DNA of 64,000 nt. It comes from Zerene cesonia. Lineage: Eukaryota; Arthropoda; Insecta; Lepidoptera; Pieridae. Within the stretch, counting starts at the first letter, position 1; each line of letters opens with the position of its first letter. This document shows positions 13,340 through 24,800 of this stretch, one piece after another. The stretch covers positions 3,286,001 through 3,350,000 of the forward strand of contig NC_052107.1 of NCBI RefSeq assembly GCF_012273895.1. The letters are read 5' to 3'. The notes beneath the pieces are model-generated. The model worked only from the letters and a program-made list of their open reading frames with translations. It did not search any database and was not told the DNA's origin. The position numbers and the translations under genes were made by a program.

Positions 13340-16320
13340 TTAGTCCAAATAAGATCTTGCTACACAGGAACAACAACTAGGGATGTGAAAATAGTCACTA
13401 AATACTGAATCTCCAGATATTGCCACCATTTTGCGTAAAACGTACTTTTGCACGCATACTCCTTCATAGTTTCGGTTTCGCACCCTATCGGCGCAGATTG
13501 AGGAGCTTTCTTTTTCTTGCACACTGAAATGTATGTGTATAAATTAGTTAATAGTCAAATTTTCCATTTGATGATTATAACCTTTGTACCGTCGAAGACA
13601 CGACTTTTTCATAATTTGCAAAAACAATAACAATCAAAACCGAAAAATTCGATTATATTTATACATCTGTGATTAGTCGGAGACTATGGGCAGATTTTTG
13701 GTTCGGGTAGTTTTGACGGTTTGAGAGTTAGTGCCAGTGCCCTAATTCTTCCTAGCAGTGTTCTCTCAACATCAACATCAGCTCTTTTCAGGCTTCAAAG
13801 AGGATTTGGATGTATTCTCAATTTTACTTTGTATTTTTCTAGGTATTTTATAGCTTCTTGTACAATTGTTGGCATTTACAAGTATTCGTGTATTGGAAAT
13901 TGGAAAGAAACTAAGAAAAATTTGACCGTCGTCGGTAGTTTAATGGAATTTACTAATCAAAACACTTGTTAGCGTTTGAGTTTGACTAACTAAAGCCATC
14001 GCTTTATAATTTTAATTCTAGCTTTAATTAGAAATGTTCTACTTACGCAGAAGAAATTTCCTTTTCTTTTTCTTCTTTGTTAAAGCTGTAACAGAATATT
14101 CTTATAAAATCTTTGTAGCTAGATGGATGTCAAAACGATAATATATAAATTAAACTATAGACAGATGAATATAGGCAATTATCCCAAATAATTAAGATAA
14201 TAATAATAATTCGTGAATATCGTCGTTTTGTGTATTGTAAGCATGCTCATTATTTAATACTAGCTGCGCCTCGCGGTTTCACTCGCGTAAGTCCGTATCC
14301 CGTAGGAATATCGGCATAAAAAGTTGCCTATATGTTATTCCAGTTGTCCAGCTATCTACGTGCCAAATTTCATTGCAATCGGTTCAGTAGTTTTTGCGTG
14401 AAAGAGTAACAAACACTCACACATCCTTACAAACTTTCGCATTTATAATATTAGTAGGATACTTATACCTATAAATTATGTATAAACTTACGAGCAGATT
14501 TCAACGCGAAACCTTTGTACCGCTTCATATTTTGGATTAAGAATGTAATGCCAAGTGCCATTCTTGCTTTTAGCTACTTGTGGAATAGAAATCTGTAAAA
14601 ATAATATCATATAAGTGATTTCTTATTTTTTTTTATATTTTTCTTTTTATTTTAACTAATTATATTATACAATATTTTTATTAGCTGCTATCAAAACATA
14701 CAAAAAGTTGATTTAAAAGATAGTACCCTTATTATTATATTGAGAAAAATATTAACGATGCTATAAATGGACAGAAAAGCTACGTTTGCAATTGAAAGAG
14801 TCTTTTATCGAGCAATGAAACTAAATAAACAAGAAATAAGTATGTAGTTAATGAGATTTTACTTTATTAACTTTATTGTCTCCAATTTTTTGGGAAAGGG
14901 TTTTTAACAGCAAGAACCACTACGCAGGCTACGCCTGCAAAGCAGGCGTTGGTTTGCGTATGCGATTAAATTTATTTATTTAATAAATAAATGAGTTAGA
15001 TATCATTTCATAATACAAATGATACTTACTTCTTCTCTAGATTTGCACAAAGGTGTAACGTGGGTGCTATTAGATTTGTAAGTTGTGTTTACAAGTAAAT
15101 CCTCGTTAAATATTTTAAAACTGTTACTTGCTTTGAGCTGAAATAAAACCAAATAATTTTAAAACTACAATAGTTCATAACAGTACCATGTTACATTGTA
15201 TAGGTAAGGAAAAATATACCTACGTGTTTATTTATTTACCCACCTTATTTACGAAATCAATGGCTAGTTTTTCTGGATAATTCGGAACCTCATTACAAAT
15301 TCCTGCTAAACATTTCTCCGTAAGCATCTTCTCGTCTTCAATTAAAAAGAAAACAATTAATTATATAAACACATATAAAACCATATCTCGTGTCAAGTAA
15401 GTCGTGTAAGTCTAACTTAATCAAATAAGTAAAAAATTTCAAATATTTCGCTTTGACCTTAAGTATATTAACACTAATTCTATAAACTTATATTTAGTTA
15501 ATTGAGAAAATCAAGTTGAAAATTCGTAGTAGCTTATTTATCCCTTAAAGAAAAATTTCATTTTTGAAAAGGGATGTGATGTGAAATATTGAAATAAGCT
15601 TTTCATCATTAACAAAACATAAGTTACGGTGCCTCAGTTTTACACAATTTTTTTTTAACTGTATAAATATTCACTTAATGAAAAGTTTATAGTAAATTTG
15701 TAGTGATTATTAAATTTTCAATACATACCGAGTTGGGCCGAAGTTCCTTTAATTGCGATGATAGCGTGTATGCAAAACTAGAAATCATAAAAAATAGTTA
15801 TATTGGTAACCATATTAAATACACGTGTAGACCGTAATTTATTTTTAATTTAAAGGTAATCAATATACATTTTTGATTGAATAATTAAATTGTCACATAA
15901 AATATCGACAAATAAAAATTATAAATTTCTTATGCTGATTAATATTATAAATGCGAAAGTTTGTGAGGATTAATGGATGTAAGTATGTTTGTATGTTTGT
16001 CACTCTTTAATCCGATTACCCGGAGGTTCGTCCGTTGGTGAAACCGCGCAGCACAGTTAGTTAAATATATATTTTCTAACTAGCATTTTCGCCCCGGCTT
16101 CGCCCGTGTATATGTACTATATAGCCCATGTCACTCAGTGAAGATGCAATTTTCTAATGGTGAAATTTCATTGCAATCAGTTCAGTAGTTTTTGCGTGAA
16201 AGAGCAAAAAACACACACATCCTTACAAACTTTCGCATTTATAATATTAGTTAGGATTTATAATTGATACGGTAATATAAAATGTGTACTTACAAGTACT
16301 AATGTGCGTTGATGAGCCAT
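13340..16320 (-). CDS. spz-like: Spaetzle-family Toll ligand, gene A (seven exons)
   Basis: Exons (minus): 16294-16320, 15729-15777, 15244-15335, 15030-15137, 14492-14592, 14047-14085, 13340-13523; phases 0,1,0,0,2,2; 199 residues. Residues 1 to about 22 (MAHQRTLVLFCIHAIIA) are a signal peptide. The prodomain has a cysteine pair at 34 and 39 followed by NEVPNYPEK, as in Spaetzle prodomains. The cystine-knot domain has seven cysteines at 87, 125, 149, 162, 189, 190 and 192, with GTWHYILN, FRVEIC, GVCVQKYVLRKMVA and HIPSCCSCVAR. Spaetzle is a secreted proprotein whose C-terminal dimer activates Toll. Two N-glycosylation sites, N73 and N79, flank the expected cleavage zone. Oddities: there is no arginine between the signal peptide and Cys87, and Lys77 takes the place of the cleavage arginine seen in gene B (R124) and gene C (R88). 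The 39-nt exon 6 (FNKEEKEKEISS) is absent from B and C. Closest to gene B. Confidence 0.92.
14255..14462 (+). repeat. Lepidopteran interspersed repeat in intron 5 of gene A
   Basis: Begins TACTAGCTGCGCCTCGCGG, contains CCGTATCCCGTAGGAATATC, GTTGTCCAGCTATCTACGTG and TTCAGTAGTTTTTGCGTGAA, and ends ACTTTCGCATTTATAATATT AGTAGGAT. Related copies in this window lie at 16083-16258 and 26850-27240. The fixed 3' end and variable 5' start fit a retroposed element, perhaps the tail of a non-LTR retrotransposon. The class is an inference. Confidence 0.65.
15940..16249. repeat. Two repeat copies head-to-head with 31-nt inverted ends
   Basis: The left end (15940-15970) and right end (16219-16249) are reverse complements over 31 bases with one mismatch, around ATAAATGCGAAAGTTTGT. 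The right half, 16083 on, is a copy of the family at 14255. The left half is a second piece in opposite orientation, ending near GGTTCGTCCGTTGGTGAAAC. The whole lies in intron 1 of Spaetzle A. Confidence 0.6.
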
Positions 16321-16345
16321 GTCTTACTTAATCGTGAAAACTCTG

Positions 16346-16381
16346 AACTGAAGCACTGAATTAGTTCCCTTCTAATTTATA
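16346..16381 (-). promoter_or_regulatory. Core promoter of Spaetzle A
   Basis: On the minus strand TATAAAT lies at 16375-16381 and an arthropod initiator TCAGTT at 16346-16351, with the initiator A at 16349, 32 bases from the first T of the TATA box. The resulting leader is about 28 bases and has no upstream ATG, so the ATG at 16320 would be the first. This supports the chosen start of gene A. Confidence 0.6.
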
Positions 16382-17185
16382 TGATTGTTTCCATATTGGA
16401 TTTACCTCACTCGATTAAATATTTTCCTGTCCACATAATATGAAGCCCATTATTAAATTAATGCATTTTATTCTACGAATATTATTAATATATTTCCCAT
16501 TGCCTTAATTAATTAATTTAATTGTTTTAATTTAGATATATTGTGTACTTGATTTTTGAAGTGTTAATTCTTGCGGTGCATACGATACATTTGAGATTTA
16601 TAAGTTTGTTGGACAGATTTAATTTCCTTTTGAATGTTGATTTAAAAAATAAGTATTTTTGTTAATATAAAAGTAAATATATTTACTTATATATTAAGTA
16701 AATATATTTATTTATATATTAAGTGGTAAAAATCTGTAACTAATGTTTTAAAATCGTCTCGTTCTTGTTTTGTGTTTTTATTTTGATTTTATTTTCATTT
16801 CATTTTTATTTTTACATTATATCTATCTTACATCTTGAATTAATTTATTTTTATACCAGTTTTTATAGCATGTGGTAGTCTATAAAAAGTTTTTACATTG
16901 AATATATTATATTAATTTTGGTTATTGTACCTTTTCATTGTTTAAGTTTATTTAAAAATAAGTAATGCATAATTTCATTATAAATGATAATTTCTTGCAG
17001 GAGGGTAAACCACTTCGCGGTGTAATACCACAGATAAAATAGGTAACACGTTACGGCGTCAATTGCTTTTTTTCGTGCATACGTTATAATATTATTGTTG
17101 TATTAGTTCAAGACATTATATACTTTCGTACCTCCCGAGACGTACATTTTCTTTTTTTTTTTGCGTGTTTCGTTCTTCTGTTAGA

Positions 17186-17237
17186 ATTATGCCTTAGAAT
17201 ACATGTAGTCACACGTACATGTATTCTAATGCATAAT
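17186..17237. repeat. Hairpin, 22-bp arms
   Basis: Arms 17186-17207 and 17216-17237 are complementary at 21 of 22 positions (core TTAGAATACATGTA) around an 8-base spacer. Partial complementarity extends outward through TTCTGTTAG / CTATCAGAA. This is likely a small foldback element; no target duplication is clear. Confidence 0.55.
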
Positions 17238-17554
17238 ACTATCAGAAAATAGAGAAAGAAGTCACATGTATGTAGTAACAATTAATTAAGAATTTGTCAA
17301 TGTGGAATCTTTAAATTATTGTGATTTTAATACAAAAATGAAAGGAATAAAAAAAATTGGATTACTCCCGTAAGAATCGAGATTCAATCAATTCGATTCA
17401 ATACTAAATATGAACTCTTGTTTATTGTTCTTAATCTTAAAAAAAAAAAACGAAATTTTAATTTCGGGCTAAGGCTTCACGAAGTTTGTCAATCCTTTTT
17501 CTATTTATGTATTTTTTCCAATTGAGGAAATAAAATAAACGAAGATGAACAGTT

Positions 17555-17760
17555 TGGCCAATTACAGGTTGATAGATGTCACATGTCGTCGAACTTTATG
17601 AGATTATCGACATGCTGATTTGCTCAAAAATTTTTTTCCTTCACTTCTTCAAGCCATAGTGATATGAATAATGTGCAAGTAAATAGAAAAATCTATTTAT
17701 TTCTTGCATGCTTGTCCAGAATCGCCTCGCCTTTTCGCTTTAAGACAGCCTTCCTAAAAG
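17555..17760 (-). repeat. Truncated SINE copy (GTCGTCGAACTT family)
   Basis: Contains GATAGATGTCACATGTCGTC and then GCATGCTTGTCCAGAATCGC, in the same order as in the copies at 51540-51815 and 30183-30478 (reverse of the copy at 53085-53356). It is diverged, and neither polymerase III box is intact. Confidence 0.45.
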
Positions 17761-18669
17761 CTTATTACAAAATTTTGTGTATCACAGCACGTACCTACTT
17801 ACTCCAATTTCGATCAATAGAATTTATGTTAAATTTTCCGTATCATCATTGAAGTTATAGGTATTGTTCCAATAATAATGTACAGTGAAGCACATAGATA
17901 GCTTTTACCAATGAAAATGATTCATTCATTGACTTACAAATTGATTTACCCACTTATTACGTGTATTAGTTAATTTAAGAATGAATTTATTTATTTAAAA
18001 TTTGCTATCTATACATAGGATTCATCCATAAATTATGTCACACGTAAGGGAGGGGTTTAGAGAATCACCGAAATGTGACATAGTGATAAAAACTTTGATG
18101 TAATTGACTAATATGTACTGAATATTTAAGTCAATAATAAGAAAAGTGTTTATTTATATACCCGCAATTTCCCGAAGTGTCCCATATAAATCAACGCCTC
18201 GTTAACTAATTTGCGAGCATAATAAAAACTTTTGAATTGTAATTATATCAAAACAAAAAACAACAAAATTAACAAAAGAAACAACACCTATCCAGTCACA
18301 AACACATCACTCACTCTAAAGTTCTCGTTGCTCACAATCATTAAAACCAAAGTACCATTCATATTTAAATTTTGTTTAAAATTAGACTACAAAAAATATA
18401 TCTTTAGAGAAATTATTCTACGTAGACCGTATTTTTCTAATTACTTTTGACACTCACAGGACTGAAAGGTGTAAGATATTATAACCATAAAATACATTAA
18501 CCAGTTTAATGCAAAATTTGAAGCTATTATTGTATATCTAATACTATTAAACGAGCTATTCTTGTATAATATAAACACATATAATTAGAATCTCGAAAAA
18601 TTTTAATGAAATTTCGTAATAGAATATAGAAATAGTAGTTACAGGCATGACGAATCGAACTCACTAGGA

Positions 18670-18675
18670 TTTATT
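18670..18675 (-). terminator. Candidate poly(A) signal of Spaetzle B
   Basis: This is the first AATAAA I found on the minus strand after the gene B stop codon, about 190 bases downstream. Sequence evidence only. Confidence 0.35.
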
Positions 18676-18865
18676 ATAAAATACCATAATTCAGAGTCTT
18701 ATTTAAGTATACCAACTGATTTCTCTAATTACGCTTTAAAATCACATACGCCTGCACGTACAGTTTATACAGATTTGATGACCTTTCCTTTCAATAAAAA
18801 ATAGTGAAATAAAACAAGGGAAATACTTAAGAGCTATAATTTATAATTTACATTAAATACAATTA

Positions 18866-21800
18866 TTACACGACTCTAGCCACGCAGGAACAACAACTGG
18901 GAACTTGAAAAGGCCTCTCGATTACTTCGTTTTGGTCATCCAGAGCTATCATGTTGCGGAGAACATATTTTTGGATACACTTGGCCTCATATCCCTTTTG
19001 GAAGAATGCTATTGAAGAGCACGATGCGCTCTCGCCACCTCTGGAAAAGAGAATTTTTGTAATAAGTAATGGGTAAAGTTTTGTGTAGCGCCATCTAGTG
19101 CTGGACTGAGTAAAGCTGTAATATGAAAGACAGAAGGTTGTACTCTTAAAGAAATGTACACTTCCCGGTAGTATAATTTTTATAAAACTAAGTATGAAAA
19201 ACCTAGAAAGAAAAAAAAAATATTCAGCACAGAATTTCTATTTTTCTATTTGCGGATAGTAGGTAATCTTTGTGAATTCGTACTATATGGTAATCAAATT
19301 ATGCTAAAAGAGGATTTATTAGAAAAATAAGTTTGGTAAAAAATGCATAATCGCACGATAAATTTAGTAGTGAGTAGAAAATAGAATGAACTTACTTGCA
19401 TATTTCAACGCGGAACGTCTGCCGAGGTTTCTGCTTGTCGTTAACTATTATATACCAGTCTTTGTTTACATCTTGTGCCACTTTAGGTACAAATATCTGA
19501 AAGCAAGCGACATTTCTCAGTGACATCTCCTCTTAATGTATTACCTAGCAAGAGGGCCTGAGCCACAATCCACTGGTACAATAATGTAAAAACCTACTAA
19601 ATAAAGATTTATTATTAATTTATTAATTTATTTCGTTTATACCTAATTTTTTAATACACACATATATAATATAAAAAAACAGACAAGACTTTTAAAATTA
19701 TAAAAACAAACATATAAGTACAACTAATACTTTAGTTGTTCTGACATAACTCGTACAATATATATAAAATCTTATTAAAGATTTGTTGTCTAAACTGCCC
19801 AGTAAGGAAGTTTACCATAAAGCATGAATAATATAGGTATTTCACATAATATATTTTTAAATAAAACTATTTATGGTGGTAAGGTGGGAGATATATTATC
19901 TACAAATAAAACTATTTGTAGATAATATATCCTCCACCCTCTAATTAGTTAACGGTAATAAGAACTTAAATAATCCACATCAAACATTAGTTTTTTGTAA
20001 TTTTAGCTCGACATTTCATATTCTTAATTCATCATTAACCTTCCACTTTACATAAGAAACTCTAGTTCTAAATATAATTAGCTGAATCTCAGACTGAAAC
20101 AATTTTCGGAAAATATTGCAGAGCATTGGCTTCGGGGGCTATGTATCGATCTAGTTTTAATTTTTAAGTTTTATAGCATTCAAATGAATACTGCGGGTTT
20201 TTTTTCTTGTTTTAAATTTTTTTTTTAGACAATGTCAAAAAATACCGAGCAAAAGCAATAGCAAAAGCTTGTTTGTCTTTATATCTTTCTTTCGCCTCGA
20301 AATGGAATGATTTTAATATGTAGATACTTATGAGTCTAGATAGTGATATTTGTTACTTTAATGTGGTGAAACGTTTCATTCTCATTGGAAGTACCAATAA
20401 GTTTACTTATTTCAATCATTCCAAATGTTATATGGTGCCGTAACTTGAACTTATAGTTTTTGATACGTTAATTACGTAAAAAAATACTCATAAAATCCCC
20501 GAGGCATTTTTTTTCTATTAGATGAATTCTTAAAACTCTATGTGTATAACCCTAACTGGTCACACTGATATTTAATATTATGATTTCTCTTGGCTGATTT
20601 TAGGACTACAACTTTTCAAATATGAAATAAACTGAAACTTTCTATAGAAAAAATAACACATTTTCAAAATTATCTTAAAACTTACCCTTTCCGAAGAAAC
20701 GCACAAATCAATAGTTTCCTCTTCAGGGCCAATTCTCTCAGCGATCTGAGGCGGCTCCAGTACATCTCTATTGAATTTAGTTTTATTGTCCCTTTCAATC
20801 TGAAAATAGATTATAGTATCATCATGATTTATGGTATGGCTCTTTTTCGTGAAAAACGAACGATGATTAGTTGTGCTACTTTAAGCCTATTATAGTTGGT
20901 GTGTGAGTGGTGTGAATGATTTACCTGTTGTATTACATTGTAGACGATGTCCTCTGGATAGTTAGGGATATCCTCACAAATTCCTAGCCGTCTACACTCC
21001 TCGGGTATTTGCAATGCGAAATCGCTTCCTGACCTCGACGTCAGATCTGGGAAAACTATAGGACTCTCCATTACTGAAAGTGTAGGAAACAAAGCATTAT
21101 AAGTTATAAAGCAGTTATAAACATAGAATTATTAAAATCTGAGATTAATTAAAGTTGGCCGTAGCTGCGTGACTGCGTGAATATTTTATATCATTAACTA
21201 AATTTATTCAATTATTTAATAAACTATACCATCAATGTATATTGTATGATTGAGCCGGATAATAAGTAGAGCATAGGAAGGGTAACTTACGCGTAGCTTT
21301 AGCGTAACCGTCGTTGCAAAGCAATAAATGTTAGGTTCAAAGCTTAAACCAGGTTGTTATGTGATACAGAGGAAATAATTTAATCGCAAAAAGGAAAAAC
21401 AGACTTGTATACTTTTCGGTTTATATTCACAATAAAATTAACTATAAAATTCAATGATCGGATACCTCTGTTACATTTGGTGATATATACACATACTTTT
21501 AATGTCAAGCATAGATACCTTAAACGACTATATATAATTTATTAAAATATAGTTGTTTTATAAGGCGAATATCCCTTTTCCACGCAGCGTTATTAATATA
21601 ATTATTTCTAAGTTAATAAATTACACTTTACCCATATAGCTACATTCTTAAAAGCGTAATTGGATCACGTATGGTATCGTGGATTACAAACCTCTTCTAC
21701 TGATAAAAGGCTTCACAAATCTATTCAAGATTTTGTACGAACCATTTGACTGGAAATGCGGTGCCCTTCCGCTCCGCCACTCTGTCTCTTCGTAGGCTTT

Positions 21801-24800
21801 GGAGTTTGTTATCTGTAACTAAAATAACAACATGTTGATTTATAACGTTAAAGTGTTATCTTGGTTTTTGATAACACTTTGAGACTAAATATAAAGAAAA
21901 TTATGAAAAAAATCTATCCATCAATTTTAAACAGGTTGTTTTTGTCTAAGATTGATGGATGGTTTTTTATTCTCTTATGCAAAAATAGTTTATCGAATCT
22001 GTTTAAAATTCGATATAGCGCAGAGATATTTTTATGACATCTATTAGGTTACAACGTCGAGAGAATCAGCTTATTTCATATGTCTATTTATTTATCTTCT
22101 TCTAACACAGTTACAATGTGACAATCTGTTATAAAATTACATCATAATAACAATATTATAAAACATACAGAATCATATTAAAAAAATTATTAAACTAAAT
22201 TAAAAAAGGCATGTCTATTTTAAAGAACTAACGCAGTATTAAGAAGATTGTGGTAAACCTACTTAGCACATCAAAAAAACTCCTAACAGCACAGTTCTAA
22301 TCTAAGAGTATTTATTATAAGTACTGCATAATAAATACTCTTAGATTAGAACTGTGCTGTTAGCAGTTTTTTTGATGTGCTAAGTAGTATAATATATACT
22401 CTATGGTTCAATTACGAATTGTTATAACTATAGAAGTGCTTGAAAAAAGTTGAAAACAAGAAAATAAAATATCAAGTATTTTTTGTTCGCATAAATTTTA
22501 CGCACCATAAAATTGTACCTAGTCTTTGGCTATATAATTAATGTTATAGTATATTTTATCTATTTAATCTGAATGTAAGTGAAATAAATCAAAATAATTT
22601 ATGTATGTACAATAACGTGTTAAACAGTGGGTATTTTCTCTAAGTCGACAATATTTAAAATATATTTTGAATATGTGTACCTACGTAGTGAGTTTAAGAA
22701 TATCAATTCTGTAAATACAAACCGACAGCCATAAAAAATTACGTATTCTCAATGCATAACGTCCTATTTACCAATTGCAAATTATACAATGTAAACTATC
22801 TATTATTCTACACTATCCCATCTTATATTATTAATGTAAAAGTATCTACGTCTGCCTCTTTACGTTGAAACCACCGAACTGATTTAGATTATAACTGATT
22901 TAGATAGTAGTGTAAAAGCCTGTTTCGTTTAGAAATTATATTATATTCTAGTTTAACGCGTTATCAATAGTTAGATTTATTTTTTACAAAGGCATTCAGT
23001 TACTACTATTAATTTATAGTAGAGCAGGCAGTCGGTTCGCCTGAAGGAAAGCGACCACTAACCCCGTTGACATTTGCAGAGTTAATGCCTCTGCGAATGC
23101 ACTTCCCGCTCTTAAAGATAAGGCAAGGATTGACGACTAAAAGGAATGGACTGGGAAGGGCGAGGAAAAGAAAACGGACCTCCGGCTCACCAACTCGCCA
23201 TACGACACACATCAGCATGCTACTATTTCACGCCGGTTTTCTGTGAGTGTGTGGTACTTACCCGGTGCGAGCGGGTCCAATGTGTATCGAAGTATGCGCG
23301 ATTCCCATATTAAAAATATACGTTATAGTATAACAATTGATTAGGAAGGAGCGAAGCGACAAGCGTTTTAAGTTGTTCGGGAATCATCGACCTTAGGGCG
23401 TTTCGCAACAATTCAGAAACCACTACAGACCAAAATCAAACCGCGATTAATAAATTCTAATTTTCCCTAGTTGGGAACTGATTTATTTACAACTAGTTAT
23501 AACAAGGGAAAACGCGTTGTAACGGTAAACGGGTTTAAACTGTAAGATATACATTTAATTACTCTATTATATCCTTAAACAATACGTGATTTCGCATCCT
23601 TGACATATCCAATCTATTTGCAGACTGCTTTTAGTTACCACAGCCGTAAAAGTGTTTAACGCTGTAAGTTTGTCGTGAATAATTATGTGATCTGTTATTC
23701 AATAACTACTAAACATGATTGATGTAGGTTATTTATTAATTATCGACTTAAACGATAGGGATAAAGTTGTGATCTAACTGTAGTAGATAATTTAAGTTGA
23801 TTCTTAAATTAACATAATAAAATAGGTTAAAAAATAAATGTTTGTTATAAACCAGCGTGACTAATTAATTTTATTTAATTGTCCGAATATGTATTTTGTG
23901 GTTGTGTAATATTCCTTCCGTATTATTAAGAGGTAATTTTTCATTCTTACCTACTCAAAATTTATCTACATTTTTAATCGTGGGAAAATACATGAGCGTC
24001 AAATAAATAATGGCCAAATAACAATCTAGGTATCTAATAGTATAATATAATAGGTACCTATTAATCCATTTTTTGTAATCTTAATACTTAATGTTACACA
24101 ACCTATTATCTTATAATATTATTCAGGTTTATTATTCTACAGTTAAATACAAATGATGGTTTGCACTATCTTTTAGACAATATATACCTATTACCTACTC
24201 TATACATAATTCAAATTGATTTAACAGCGAAACAATTATGATTAAGATTTAAAACACGCGTAAAGTCATAAATTTCATGTCATGTTGGCCATTATTGACT
24301 GCAATCGATTGTTAACATTTCGTGCATATCCGTATAATATTGTGTTCATAATTATAATATAAAACGCAAAGGTTCTATCTGCTTAATCCATCAACGCGCA
24401 GCCCGAACTACTGGACAGATTGGGCTGAAATTTGACATGCAAATAGCCAAATTGATATTAGCATCCGCTAAGAAAACTTCCTGATAAATCCACTTCTAGG
24501 GGATAATATAAGGGATGAAAGTTCGTCACAAAAGTATTTATTTTGCGCCCGAAGCACAGCATATTAATATAGATGAGAAGTTTTAGACGGTATATAGTAA
24601 CCAATATTGAAAATTACGTTTTAACAATGACGCAGGTCGGCTAATGACTTGACAACGGCCCGCTGCAGTCTCAATATAAATGTCCGTTTAATAACATTGA
24701 CATTCCGGTAGTTCTTTAGGTAGTTCTGTAGAAATTATTTCTACTTATGTTTAAAACGTCAATTATTCAGTCTTTTTGATATAATATACTGGTCAATATG

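Larger units (their letters stand above)
16382..18865. other. Intergenic between Spaetzle A and B
   Basis: AT-rich DNA with a strong hairpin at 17186-17237, a SINE fragment at 17555-17760 and runs of simple A/T sequence near 16660-16720. Short open frames at 17664-17852 and 18232-18450 look like chance. A candidate poly(A) signal of gene B lies at 18670-18675. Confidence 0.5.

Noticed and set aside
21250..21330. A possible exon of Spaetzle B ending GCTACGC before a GTAAGT donor (minus strand, about 21290).
   Set aside because: In the frame needed to join exon 3, a TAA lies just upstream, with no acceptor or ATG between. The exon at 21692-21812 fits both phase and signal peptide better.
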